Below are positions 35,559-46,250 of a stretch of 64,000 nt of DNA, in pieces. The stretch is from Cymodocea nodosa (Eukaryota; Streptophyta; Magnoliopsida; Alismatales; Cymodoceaceae), in assembly GCA_036874045.1 (NCBI GenBank), contig CM072346.1:11818001-11882000 (forward strand), given 5' to 3'. The notes under the pieces are model-generated. The model searched no databases and was not told the origin of the DNA. It saw nothing but the letters and a program-made list of their open reading frames with translations. The translations under genes were made by a program, and so were the position numbers. Each line of letters begins with the position of its first letter. The stretch's first letter is position 1.

Positions 35559-37552
35559 GGCATCATATTTTTCTTCAAAGATGGCTTCTAAGGTGCCCTG
35601 TCCATTGATATTAATTCATGACAGCAATCAAAAAGAATAGAATTATTATTTATGTCAGTCAAGAAAAATATGACGTAAGTGCTTTGTGAGAAAAAGAATT
35701 TTCAAACCATTTCAGAGAATCTAAGACTTTGTTTGCTTTTTGAAGTCAATCTGTGCTAGTTCTCTCACGAACTCCAAATGAAACATGTGACATTCAAATC
35801 ATTTCCAAAGATCAATGATCTTGAGTTGTCTACAAGGCTCAATATTCCTATTGAAAACATTTGATCATATAAAATAAACGAAATCCAGTGGATTTGGCAG
35901 GTTAGGTAAGCATGCATGATTCACAAGCTTATTCAAATAAGATAGAAAGCACAGAAGGATCGAATGCCATCATTTCAAAGTTATATTTTTAATTACAACA
36001 TGAAAAACTAACCATTTTGAACATCTGATTTACCAAAATATCAAATAGGTTGATAAAGAGGGAAACTAAAGAGATTGTGTTCATGAGAGAGTAAGAGCGT
36101 AGAAGGAGATTGAAAGATGAAGAAATGAAATGGAAGTCCATCCTGTCTCTTCTTTTTCAAAAGCAAAACTCTTTTCTCTGATGGTGAAGGAATCTAACTC
36201 CATGATTTCATCTCCCTCTCATAATAATAGTCAGTAATCTACCTTCAATTCAAACCTGGTGCTTACAGATTGTGATTCTACTTCTAATCTGCATGATTCT
36301 TTGCATGAACTTGACTTGGACAAACTAATGAAATCTTTCTTTGGTTCGATTGATGTGGTTGATAAAACCTCTACCTCAGAATCAATAATTTGTTCATTAC
36401 AAAGAAAACTTTCATTCTCCAAGAAGATAATCTTTGGAATTATTTATTCCTGAAAAATACTGAAACATTGGAACTATCCACTGAATCCAATGTCAGGGAA
36501 CCTCAGATGTGAATGTCTTTTGTATATATCCATATCACTGTAATCCTCATCCTCTTTGCATTCTCTGATTCAGTGGATTATGCTCATCACCTTTCTGATA
36601 AATTCAAGTAGACATTGGATTTCGTTGATCTCAATGATCTTGGCTTGGTAAATATGGATTCCCTTCCCCCTCCAACATGGTACCTTCAAGTGGAAGAGGA
36701 ATCAGCTCTCACTTTCTTTCCACTCAATCATCTTTGTGGATTCATTTTCCTTCCCTTAACTCCTCAAGATATAACCAACTGTCATTTATGAAACCTGCTC
36801 TCTGTGCTTCCAATTGTTACATTATCATGACTTGCATCGTATATATCCTTCTTTATTCATTTTTCCATGGAGATTCAAACTGAGTATAAAAGACAATCAA
36901 TCAATCAAAATCATTATCAATATCTATGTTTATTCCTGAATCGTTTCATATTTTTGCTCCATACAGAACTTCCAATTTCAAATCCAGACGTTGAACACAG
37001 ATCTTGTCATGAATTGTGTCCCTTTCATATGCAATTATATACATTTTCAGTACCTTAATATTAACCAAACTTTGATAGTCTTTAATAATGATTATTTAAA
37101 AAACAAGCGCATAAAAAAACTGTCATTTAAAAAAAAAAAAAAAACTGTAGAAATCAACTTTTCTATTTAATTCAATCAGCAAATATTTTTAAAATTGACA
37201 TATAGAAATAAACTAACATATAAATAAGACATTTGGCGAAGGCATCATATAGTACCAGAATAAAAGTGTCATTAGGCAGATTTGTAGATTCTAATTAAGC
37301 TATGTCTATGTTAAATACTATGTTACCTATAAGATAAATAATAATTGTAGGATCGTAAAATTCCTAACAATAATCCTCTCGTGTATAGGGAGATTGCATT
37401 CTATCATAACACAATATTCTCTACTTCTCCATAAAGCCAATTGCAATTGACTTGCACAAATTCAATCTAAGTGAAGCAACAAAAACCTTGTAAAATGGTA
37501 ACAGTAACAGACCTTTGTCTGCATCAAAGAAACCCCTTCAGCCACTCCTCAT
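35559..37552. other. Intergenic spacer between metacaspase and MAP65 3' ends
   Basis: The two genes converge here. The metacaspase 3' end and the MAP65 3' untranslated region (about 37400-37552) flank it. Open plus-strand stretches at 36259-36453 (Ser/Leu/Asp-rich) and about 36610-36800 look faintly coding but match no family I recognise; perhaps a decayed gene. Confidence 0.4.
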
Positions 37553-40500
37553 TCAAACACATGTAGACATGATACCCTCCTCTCTGGGAAATATAAATCC
37601 AGCTCTCCTCTCTTCAAAGGAGTACTCCATTTCCTGAGGCACAGGCACATTAACAAGTTGGTCAAAGCCGATGGAACGGGGATGTGCAGCTGGAGTTGTC
37701 GATATCAACATGGGCATTGATACTGTCTTGGGAGTCTTAGGCGTTGGAACTGGCCCAATCTTTGGTGTTCTATTATCTTCATTGACAAAAGAAATAGGCT
37801 TGGAAGGAGTAGTGGTTGGTGCATGTATAATGTGCTTGGCATTGAATTCTGTGTTGGATGGCGCCATGGCTATTGGAGCAAATGGCTTCCTTGTGGCAGC
37901 TTGTTCCACCTCACGGTTATTTGAAGCATTAAATGAAAGCTTCTTAACGGGGAGAGCAGCAACATCCAAGTCTCTTCTACCTACGATTAGGAAAAATGAC
38001 ACTAGTGATACAGGTATCATTGGTACAATCTTGTAAAAATTATGATTAGAAGAAGACATAATTACCAGAAGTTAGAATTGCTCCCTCGTCTGCCTTTCTG
38101 GTCGAGCGAGTAGCTTTAGCTGTTAGCAGCAACTCTTGTTTAGTATTATGCACTGTACCTACTCCAAGTGAAAGCCTCTTGTTCACACCTAGACCTCCCA
38201 TGGACGTTCTAGGGACCTTCTTTGCACTCTGCTGTTTTGAGGGACTGGGCCGTGATCCAAAAAGGGCTTCTTGCTCGGCTATCAGCTGACCCTGTAATTT
38301 TTTCTGGTCCTGCGTTGGAAAAAAAAAGACTAAGAGCTCAATTTGTGCTCAAAATGATAATTTGAAAGCTCAATCATCATACCCTTTGCCTGCGCCTTTC
38401 TTGCTCTTTCTCCTGCCTCAAAATGGTGTATTCTTCAAGCATGGAGAGAAGCCGAACCTGAATATGCATGCAGGAAAGCATTATTAGGCAGCATACCAGT
38501 AGATTTGAATAGAAAATGCCAAATACATACCCCATCGTATGTGAAAGCTATGCCCTTTTCTTTCTCCCATGCTTTAGTTTTACTCACCAAGGCTTCCACC
38601 ATAGCTGCCACACGCATGTCAAAAGAAAGTTAATTCAGTTAATCATAGCACACAGAATATTACAATTTTTAATTACATGAAACATACACTCCACCTGGAA
38701 TTCTGCTCACAGTTGCACGTGCCTTTTCAGCACGCTTTAGGGTAAGGTGAGCTCCTTTTCCAGCACAATAACGGTTATCATCCTGCAATAGGATAACATC
38801 CATGAATGCCTACTGATAGAAAGAAAAAGAAAAGAAAAGAAGTGCAAGAGCTAAAATTCCTAACCCGGTTATATTCCTCAAGCCAGGATTCTTCACTACA
38901 AGCAGCCAACCATTTCTCAACTTTATCAAGAATGTCCTTCCTATTAAAAGCTTCCTCTTTGACATTTGAGATATGAACTTCTACTTGTTCCAAAACAAGG
39001 GAAGGATCAACAGCTTCTGTATTGGTAAGAAAGAGATTGATTTCAAGGAATCATTTAGAGTTTTCATCATAATCAAAGTTACACAATGCATTACAGAGAT
39101 ATTTATTAAGAAACAAAAATGCACCACAGGAATCTATACAAGATTTTACCAGATTCAATTGATGCTACGGCAATTTCTACTTCAGATACTGATTCTGCTA
39201 CTATATGAGTTCGCCTACGAAGCTCCTCTAGCTCTAACTTTTTCTTCATAACTAAATCTTTCATCTTGCTAGACTTGAGTGCTTCCAGCCTTGAAACTTC
39301 TGCCTCGACCTGTATGACATATCTACAATGTAAAACAGTAACAAAAACAATACTTTCACGCCACCATAGTTGGTAACTCACATAATTGATGACATCAACA
39401 GATAATGCGTTCGGGTCAGTTATTTCATCTTCTGAAGCAGCTATATTGCAGGTGATGGTTTGGAAAGGTTGCTGCTCCTCAACAGGAGTATCCATCAGAT
39501 TCCAAAGCTCCAACATGGCAGATGCAAGGTCTTGAAGCTGCATGATGTTCCACCATACCATGAATATATCAAAACATGAATGTAACAAGAATAACGATAG
39601 CACTTAATTAGATTCAGTTACCTTCTGCATTCTTTTTAATTTAACATCACGTAAGTTCTGAAGAGCAGAAGCCAACCGTTCAATTGTATCATTACTGATG
39701 CTCTTTGAACCTTCAGAGTTGTCTAATGTCGGATGTATCTTATGAATGGTATGGTTGAATTCAATACCAAGAACCAAACAGAGTGAATTCAATGTATGAA
39801 GGTGGTCAAACACTTGCTTTAAACGAACAGCCTGTGGGAGAAAGGGTTAGGGGAAAACGTGAAAATCAGTTATCAATAAGAAAGAGTTCCGACCTTTTCC
39901 CTTTGTAGTGCTTCTAGCTTTCTGTGTAGCTCTTCCAGACTCCTCATAGATAGATCAGATTCGTCCACAACAATCTTGGATGGATTGCTTTCTCCGGACT
40001 GAATCTCAATTGAAATTTTTTGTATTTGCTCTAGAACGTCCAGAAATTCATTCCCCCTTCCAGTCTTTTTCTTTTGCATCTCTTCCAAGTGGGGCAAAAT
40101 GGCTTTAAGCTCCTCTTTCAAGCTTATTGCATTCTGATTGGTCTGCAAATTTCCATTTTTTTTTCCTTAGTTTCTGAACAAAATACAAGCACAAAGTAAG
40201 CATTCCAACATAATTTTTTGAAAATTTGACACACCTGCCTGACGTGCACTGGTGGTTCGCCCATGGCCGAACAAATGGCAGCAAGTTCTGCTTCAGAATC
40301 GGCAATCGCTCGTCGTAGCTGAGCTCTTAGCTTGTTTGCTTGGTCCACTTTTCTTCTGTATACCTCAAGGCACTCCTGCTCAAGCTCGAGCAACATTTTA
40401 TCTCTCTCCATGTCAGATTCTCCAACCTCATCCCATATTATCTATGTAAAAAACAGTCAAGAAAATTTTAAGAAATCGTGACTCTGGACAGGGAAACTTT

Positions 40501-40594
40501 TTACAGGCATCAATAAGAAAGAGCTAATCGTGGGATAATGATGATTCATATAAACCTGTAGCTCGTACAGTAGTGATCCGCACGTTGTTTCCAT
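37553..40594 (-). CDS. MAP65-3: Microtubule-associated protein 65, MAP65-3 (PLEIADE) type
   Basis: Twelve coding exons on the minus strand: 40594-40556, 40441-40235, 40142-39894, 39831-39622, 39540-39382, 39309-39150, 39016-38865, 38782-38695, 38604-38531, 38457-38383, 38309-38066, 37980-37553; 694 residues (MAP65-3 is about 707). It starts [13 protein letters not shown] and contains the conserved blocks [43 protein letters not shown] and LKRAEKAR (spectrin-like microtubule-binding part), then a basic Ser/Pro-rich tail with TP sites and the family end [11 protein letters not shown]65-3 crosslinks antiparallel microtubules at the phragmoplast midzone and is needed for cytokinesis. A 5' non-coding exon probably lies near 42100-42350; the frame is open upstream of this Met as far as the 3' splice site at 40642, so the protein could start in that exon. 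The paralogue choice rests on the N-terminus and tail. Confidence 0.93.
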
Positions 40595-40642
40595 CTGTAT
40601 AAGCTGATCTGGTGACAAACCAGACTTGCTGGTTCTAATCAC

Positions 40643-42350
40643 TGCATTACAAAAATTTTATCGCTAACTGCAGTTACATAAAAATAGCTGTGTTTATGGA
40701 AAAAAAAAATCTAAAACACAACTGCAACTCCGCAAGCAAGAAACTCAAGTCTACCAAAACAATGGCTAGGAAGAGACATGCGTAATGAAACACATTCATC
40801 TCCAGATACTTCTGATAATTTACACATAAAAAAAATATCTCAGCTAAATTTTTAGGTGAACAAACTTACACACAAGAAGAACATCTTTTCTCAAAAGGTC
40901 TTCTTTTTCATTCACTAACTTCAATAGTATATGACAACATATATAACTCAATAATGGGTATCATATGATCTCAAAATCAAACAGTTATATCAAAGACGGG
41001 CGCACGTAAGTTTCATTCACAGAGATGAAATGAAGATAGGGTATCGGCATCATAAATAGATATTATATGATAACGTTGTATACTTGTGCATTTTGACTTG
41101 ACATAATGAATGAAAGTCATGTATCACATTTGTATCAAGGAGTGCTGATGGCACTGGAACTTGCAACTGAAAGCCATTCCCATCCTAGTTTAAGTAAAAG
41201 CATGTCTGACGTTCTTTTTATTTCTAAGAAGAGAAGTGCTAGATAACCCAACTTATGTTTGTTCTACTATATTAATAAACTTAAACCAATGACGAGAAGA
41301 TTTCCATGTGTAACATAACAGCAACGGCCTTTCACCATCCTCGTTTTCTCTTCCAGAAAAAAGACAGAATTGTGCTTTTCATACTATTGGAAATGTCTAA
41401 AAAAGGTAAAATTTACGCCCACTGCTTGTATCTATTTTAATGAATGTCACTGTAATATATATAGTTGTTTTTTCACAATGTATCGATCGAAGATGTCCAT
41501 CCACTCTTAGATTTCAAAATATCGTAGCTGACTCCCTAATTAATGGAATCATATTGTCAAAACCTATCAGAATTTGAAGGCTAGACATTGTAAACCAAAT
41601 CATAAAGGAACTATTCCATATAGACGACAATCTACCTTGTCATTCAATTAGCACCTGATCCACACCAATATTGAGAGGGAAAAAGGTGACAAGGAACACT
41701 TAATCAGAGGCATGCAATCATGACACATGGCATATGCCACAATATTGCGAAAAGAGGGCACTGCTTTCTTAAAAATTCCGATGATTCATAGTACACTAGG
41801 AAAACGGAAACCAATTAATTATCATATAAATGTTGGAATCAAGCAACAGGCAAACACTGACAAAATCACTGTGCACCAGCCATTCAAGTAGTACCAGATC
41901 CGAAACACCAACTACTTAAACATCAGAGACTGACAAAATAAACAGCAACTAAATGAACTCATCCCTACTACTTGATGACAAAAAAAACTCTTCCCCGAAC
42001 ACCAAAAGCAAGTGGGACAGCCACCCATCCTATTAAGGAAACAAAACAAATCAACAACATCCAACCTAGAAAGCAAAATCGAAACCAACAACTCCCCCCC
42101 CCGCCCCCCCCCCCCCCCCATAAAAACTGATCATTCCCAAGCGAACTCGAGAAACCAAACAACCGAACTCTCGATAGCAAAATGACAGAGCGAAAGCTGC
42201 AGGGAAGGGGGGAAGAGAACGGACCAGATCCAACCACCATGGGAAGCAGCTGCGAGGCGACCGTGGGAGACGAGAAGGATGTGGTGCCGGATGTGAATTC
42301 TAGGGTTCTGGGTGACGAATCGCAGCGGGGGAGGAGTCGGGGGAATGGAA
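40643..42350 (-). other. 5' leader and first intron of the MAP65-3-like gene
   Basis: Between the 3' splice site at 40642 and the probable promoter near 42350. Most of it is intron without coding sequence. The 42090-42350 part is GC-richer, with pyrimidine- and purine-rich runs typical of a leader exon; its donor site was not resolved. Confidence 0.5.
42094..42119 (-). repeat. Homopurine run G16-C-G9 on the transcribed strand
   Basis: The plus strand reads nine C, one G, sixteen C. On the sense (minus) strand of the MAP65 gene this is a G run in the predicted leader or start of intron 1, able to form a G-quadruplex. Run length may be unreliable from sequencing. Confidence 0.7.
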
Positions 42351-42358
42351 TTTGAAAA

Positions 42359-42434
42359 GCCAACGGTCGACGCGGTGGGGATTTGTCGGGGATTAATTAT
42401 ATTCAAAAAAAGACGGCCGAGGGAGGAAACGGTC
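42359..42434. promoter_or_regulatory. Two MSA-like AACGG boxes upstream of MAP65
   Basis: GCCAACGGTCGA at 42359-42370 and AAACGGTCGA at 42427-42436 match the AACGG core of mitosis-specific activator elements bound by MYB3R factors. They lie just upstream of the inferred 5' end of a gene whose family is expressed at G2/M. Confidence 0.45.
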
Positions 42435-42693
42435 GAGAACGAAATCACGTTGAAAAGAGTTCGAATTTCAAAAAATCCCGAAGAATACCTTTTTTGTCTA
42501 AATGATACATAAATCTTTTGAAGTAATTAACACCAACTATTATATTTAAATAATTAAAATATTATAACTGATTAAGAATACCTTTTAATTTAGACGTTCT
42601 TGTACATATCAAAGTAGTTTTAATTTATGTTGAGTACAAATCATATACACATACATACAAATTTTCGAGTAGTTTTAATTCTTATGTTTTAAG

Positions 42694-42893
42694 ATGGATA
42701 AATTAACCAAAATTGGTGATTTTTGCAAATTACATGACGAAGAAAAAGAAGAAGTGGTGGAAGTCTTCTTGTACACTCTATTTCAATGTATTGATCAACT
42801 TAAACATTCTCCTAAACAATTAGTTCATAATGTTAGATATATTGGAGCTGATGTTGTAAGCAACATATTAAATGGGCATTGGAAGGTATATTT
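42694..42893 (+). pseudogene. PIF/Harbinger transposase remnant, left part
   Basis: A 67-codon plus-strand stretch with the VSNILNGHWKVY pattern. It repeats at 45860-45935 with VSNILNEHWRVY, where the reading goes on into recognisable Harbinger nuclease sequence. It is cut off at 42893 by the hAT insertion. It starts MDKLTKIGDF but no promoter is evident; treat as a dead transposon piece. Confidence 0.6.
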
Positions 42894-43129
42894 AAAGGTG
42901 TTAATGGGTCGAGTCGACCTAACCTAGAAAGTAGTAACTTGTTCGTGCTAAAGGTTGAGTTAAAAAAATTTTAATTTTTTTATGACAACCTAATTTGACT
43001 TGAAATTTTTTCAAGGTAGTCTAGCCTAAATTGAAATGTTTTCATGACAGCTTAACCTCACCTGTAACTAACTTGGTTGGGTCAACTTACTGTCTAACTC
43101 ACTCACTTTTATATTTTGTATTTTTTTAA

Positions 43130-43770
43130 TTTTTATGTTGGTCTCACCAAAGCTTGACTTTGGTCTAATTGAAAGAAGTTTTTTTTTCTTTGGTTCGACT
43201 AACTAAAGTTTTTTATTTTTTCATTTAATTAAATTGAAACTCAACTTCAATTTGACTAAAGCTCAACTTTTATCCAATCGAAGTTTTTTATTTTTTCCTT
43301 CAGTCAGATCATGTCTTACCTTCGATCAGACTGATGTTTTTTATTTTTTCATTGTTCTGACAATTTGACTATTTTTTTATTTTTTTTCTTCGATCCGACT
43401 AATTGAAGTTTTTTATTTTTTATTTAGACAAACCATATCTTACCTTCGGTCAAATCAATGTTTTTTATTTTTTCATTGATTTGACTGTTTGAACATTTTT
43501 TTATTTTTTCATCAGTATATTTGAAGTTTTTATTTTTATTTATTTTTTCATCGATTTGACTTCAAACTGAAGTTTTATATTTTTTTATTATTTTTTCATC
43601 GATCTGATCGTATCTCACCTTCAATCAGACTAAAGTTTTTTATTTTTTATTTATTTTTTCATTAGTTTGACCATATCTCACTTTCGATCTAACCATATCT
43701 CACTTTTGATCAAACCAAAGTTTTTATTTTTTATTATATTTTCATCAGTCTAATCGTATCTCACCTTTGG
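43130..43770. repeat. Degenerate T-rich minisatellite inside the hAT element
   Basis: A unit of about 45-55 bp containing a GATC(A/T)GACT-like word, a TTTTTTATTTTTT tract and a TCTCACCTT word recurs roughly ten times with drift. Related units occur at 46318-46440 and loosely at 1800-2090. Confidence 0.55.
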
Positions 43771-43780
43771 TCCAACCTAA

Positions 43781-44376
43781 GGGGTGTTTTTGCACCTAAA
43801 AAATGGTAGAAAGAAAATGACGGAATATCACATAAAATGATGGAAAGGAAAATGACAAAAATACATGTATTTGTGCATAGAATATAAAATGAAGAAAAAT
43901 CTTAAAATATAAAATATATATGTTTATTTACAAAATAAAAATATTAAAATTAATAAATTAAATATTTTTTGTATTTATCTATAAGATAGAGAATAACAAA
44001 ATTTATTATAGATAATATAAGATAAAGTCATTTATAATAATTGTTACAATATAAAATATATTTTACACATCTTTATTATTCCACATATCTCTCATAATAT
44101 CAATTTTCATCTATTAAAGATAAATAATTTCTATATTAAAATTGCATATTGTTAATATATTCTGTGATAATTCATATTTTCTTTTTCTTCATTTTCCATC
44201 AGTTTCAGAGATCAAAAGGTCAAAAAATGAAAGAAAATTTTTCTCATATACCAAGGGAAAATGACAGAAAATGACGAAAAATCATTTGGTTTACAAACGC
44301 CCAGAAAATAGTGGAAAATTTTTCGCCATTTTTCTTTCTAACGTTTTCACCATTTTATAGGTGCACAAACACCACC
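43781..44376 (+). mobile_element. Tourist-like (PIF/Harbinger) MITE, copy 2
   Basis: Terminal inverted repeats GGGGTGTTTTTGCACCT and GGTGGTGTTTGTGCACCT (right end, reverse complement) extend about 30 bp. TAA at 43778-43780 and 44377-44379 is the 3-bp target duplication of PIF/Harbinger elements. The 596-bp AT-rich interior has no ORF. Related copy at 14170-14800 in opposite orientation. Confidence 0.8.
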
Positions 44377-44689
44377 TAAATGTTTGATTTTATTTATTTA
44401 ATTTTTTGATTTTAAATTAAAATAAAAAATTACAACGTTATCCAATAATCAATTCATTGTTCAAATACATTATTTTATTTATAAATATATGAACATCAAA
44501 CATAAGTCATCATTCATTCATTACATTAAAATCAATATCAAGATATCATCAACTCACCATTCATGATTCAAACACAAGTCAAAAAATTAAAATAATTATT
44601 TTATTTCTGAATTTAAATTAAAAAATACATTATTTTTGTAATTACATCAAATATATTTACATTTAATGTTCATAAATGTATTTAAATAT

Positions 44690-45485
44690 TTAAATTTACA
44701 AATTCATCAATGAAGTCATATTTTTATTGCGAACATGAGTAAGTTCCTAATCTTTAACACACATTAATACTTCTAAAATATCATCTTTTAATCTTACTTT
44801 TCTATCATTTAATATATTAATACTAATATTAAATGTTTGTTCACATGCTACAGAAGAAGTTAGAATTGTTATTAAATCTCTAGTCATTAATGATAAAATA
44901 GGAAATGTGTATTTTTTATGTTTTCCACCAATTTATTACATCAAAATTTAGAAAATCAGGATTATCTCTTATTAAATAGCTATGATTAATATTATTAAAA
45001 TTATTTAATTCTTTTCTATTTGTTACATTAAAATCACTATATTCATCATCAAATAAACTATAATCAATTATTAATAATGACAACGATGATTGTGAAAAAT
45101 AAGACATATTTTGTGTTCCATATTTTATAATATACATATCAAATATATTATTTAAACTTTGTTCTACATTTTCAATTGTTACATTAAGTTTTATGTTTAA
45201 ACAAGTTTGTATTATATTTATTAATTTTTTAACAACTTTTACTTTAGTCCTAGGATCTAAACAAACACTTAATATATATAAGAGAGGTATCTTATTCCAA
45301 TATTTTAAAAAAATTTCTTTCATTTTTAAAACTATGGGTACAAAAAATGGATAATTACTATAATTATTAAAAAATTTTGTAATATTATATAAGTGATGGA
45401 TTGCATAAATAGATGAATTTACCATTCCTCTCCCTTTCATCTCTTCTCTTTCTTTTTTTTTCCTTTTTTTTATTGTTGATTTCAA
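44690..45485 (-). pseudogene. hAT transposase, C-terminal half
   Basis: The minus strand encodes the region ahead of the dimerisation domain (YWNKIPLLYILSVCLDPRTK, then a DINTWW-type VINWWKT), and after a stop at 44916 the hAT dimerisation domain (YTFPILSLMTRDLITI, SSVACEQTFNIS, LEVLMCVKD). The catalytic N-terminal half is missing from the element, so it could not move by itself. Upstream end: a poly-Lys stretch and no start context. Confidence 0.75.
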
Positions 45486-45800
45486 TGTTCATTTTTTACG
45501 AATGTTATTTTAATGTTCATTTTTTATCGTTGATTTCAACATTCACTTTTTTTACAAACATTGAAAATAACATTCGTTTCTAAGTTTTAACAAAATTATG
45601 AATATAGGTTGGGCTCAAATCTACCTGTGGACTAGCCTGACTTGACCTAAATCAACCCACAAGGTAACTAGACTTGGCCAAAATTGACCTATGGACCGAT
45701 TTTCTAATATATTATAGTCCAATTCGACTTGATTTAAAAAAATTAGGTTGGACCATTGGCCAAGCTGGCCTGCAATAACTCGACCTAATTGACACCTCTA

Positions 45801-46250
45801 GGTATATTTTGATATATGTAGAATGATGTCACACACCTTTAAAAAAGTTGTTATGCCAAATCCTTAGATATATTGGAGATGATGTTGTAAGCAACATACT
45901 GAATGAGCATTGGAGGGTATATTTTGATATATGTAGATTGATGTCACACACATTTAGAAAACTATGTCAAATCCTTAGAGGAAAGAATCTTTTGTTTGAT
46001 GGTCAACAAGTTAGGGTTGAAGAACAATTTATAGTTTTTTTTTATTACAGATATTAGGTCATGGGCAAAAAGAAGAAGAAGAAGAGTTTTACAAGTTGCC
46101 ATACAACATTTAAGAGAAACTATAAGTAAGTATATACATTATGTACTTGATGTAATTATTACCTCGTCACCTAAAGTAACATGTGTGAAAGAGAATTTGA
46201 ATGATATTTCTTGAAATACATGCCTTTCTTCGAAGACGAAATTATAGGTA
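45801..46250 (+). pseudogene. PIF/Harbinger transposase remnant, right part
   Basis: Plus-strand reading gives FDICRLMSHTFRKLCQILRG and then VEEQF, a GHGQ and an ISKYIHYVLDVI block, the N-terminal layout of PIF/Harbinger nucleases (ALP1-like family). The reading frame is interrupted at least twice. A 115-bp tandem duplication (45801-45915 and 45916-46030) repeats the segment next to the hAT insertion. No catalytic DDE part is left. Confidence 0.65.

Larger units (their letters stand above)
42894..45800 (-). mobile_element. hAT DNA transposon with terminal repeats and target duplication
   Basis: Left end AAAGGTGTTAATGGGTCGAG and reverse-complemented right end TAGAGGTGTCAATTAGGTCG are hAT-type terminal inverted repeats (GGTGTCAATNGGTCG). 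GGTATATTT flanks both sides (42885-42893, 45801-45809), matching an 8-bp hAT target duplication plus one shared base. Length 2.9 kb. The transposase is on the minus strand and subterminal GACCTAA-like motifs occur at both ends. It is inserted in a Harbinger remnant and itself carries a Tourist MITE at 43781-44376. Confidence 0.75.

Noticed and set aside
37671-38036. 121-codon plus-strand frame
   Set aside because: Antisense shadow of the last MAP65 exon, whose sense frame carries the family C-terminus.
42131-42448. 105-codon minus-strand frame as the MAP65 N-terminus
   Set aside because: Unlike any MAP65 start; the conserved N-terminus begins at 40594. This stretch is better read as leader DNA.
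42694-42927. Host gene starting MDKLTKIGDF
   Set aside because: Its later part recurs at 45.86 kb as PIF/Harbinger transposase, and the last codons run into the hAT terminal repeat.
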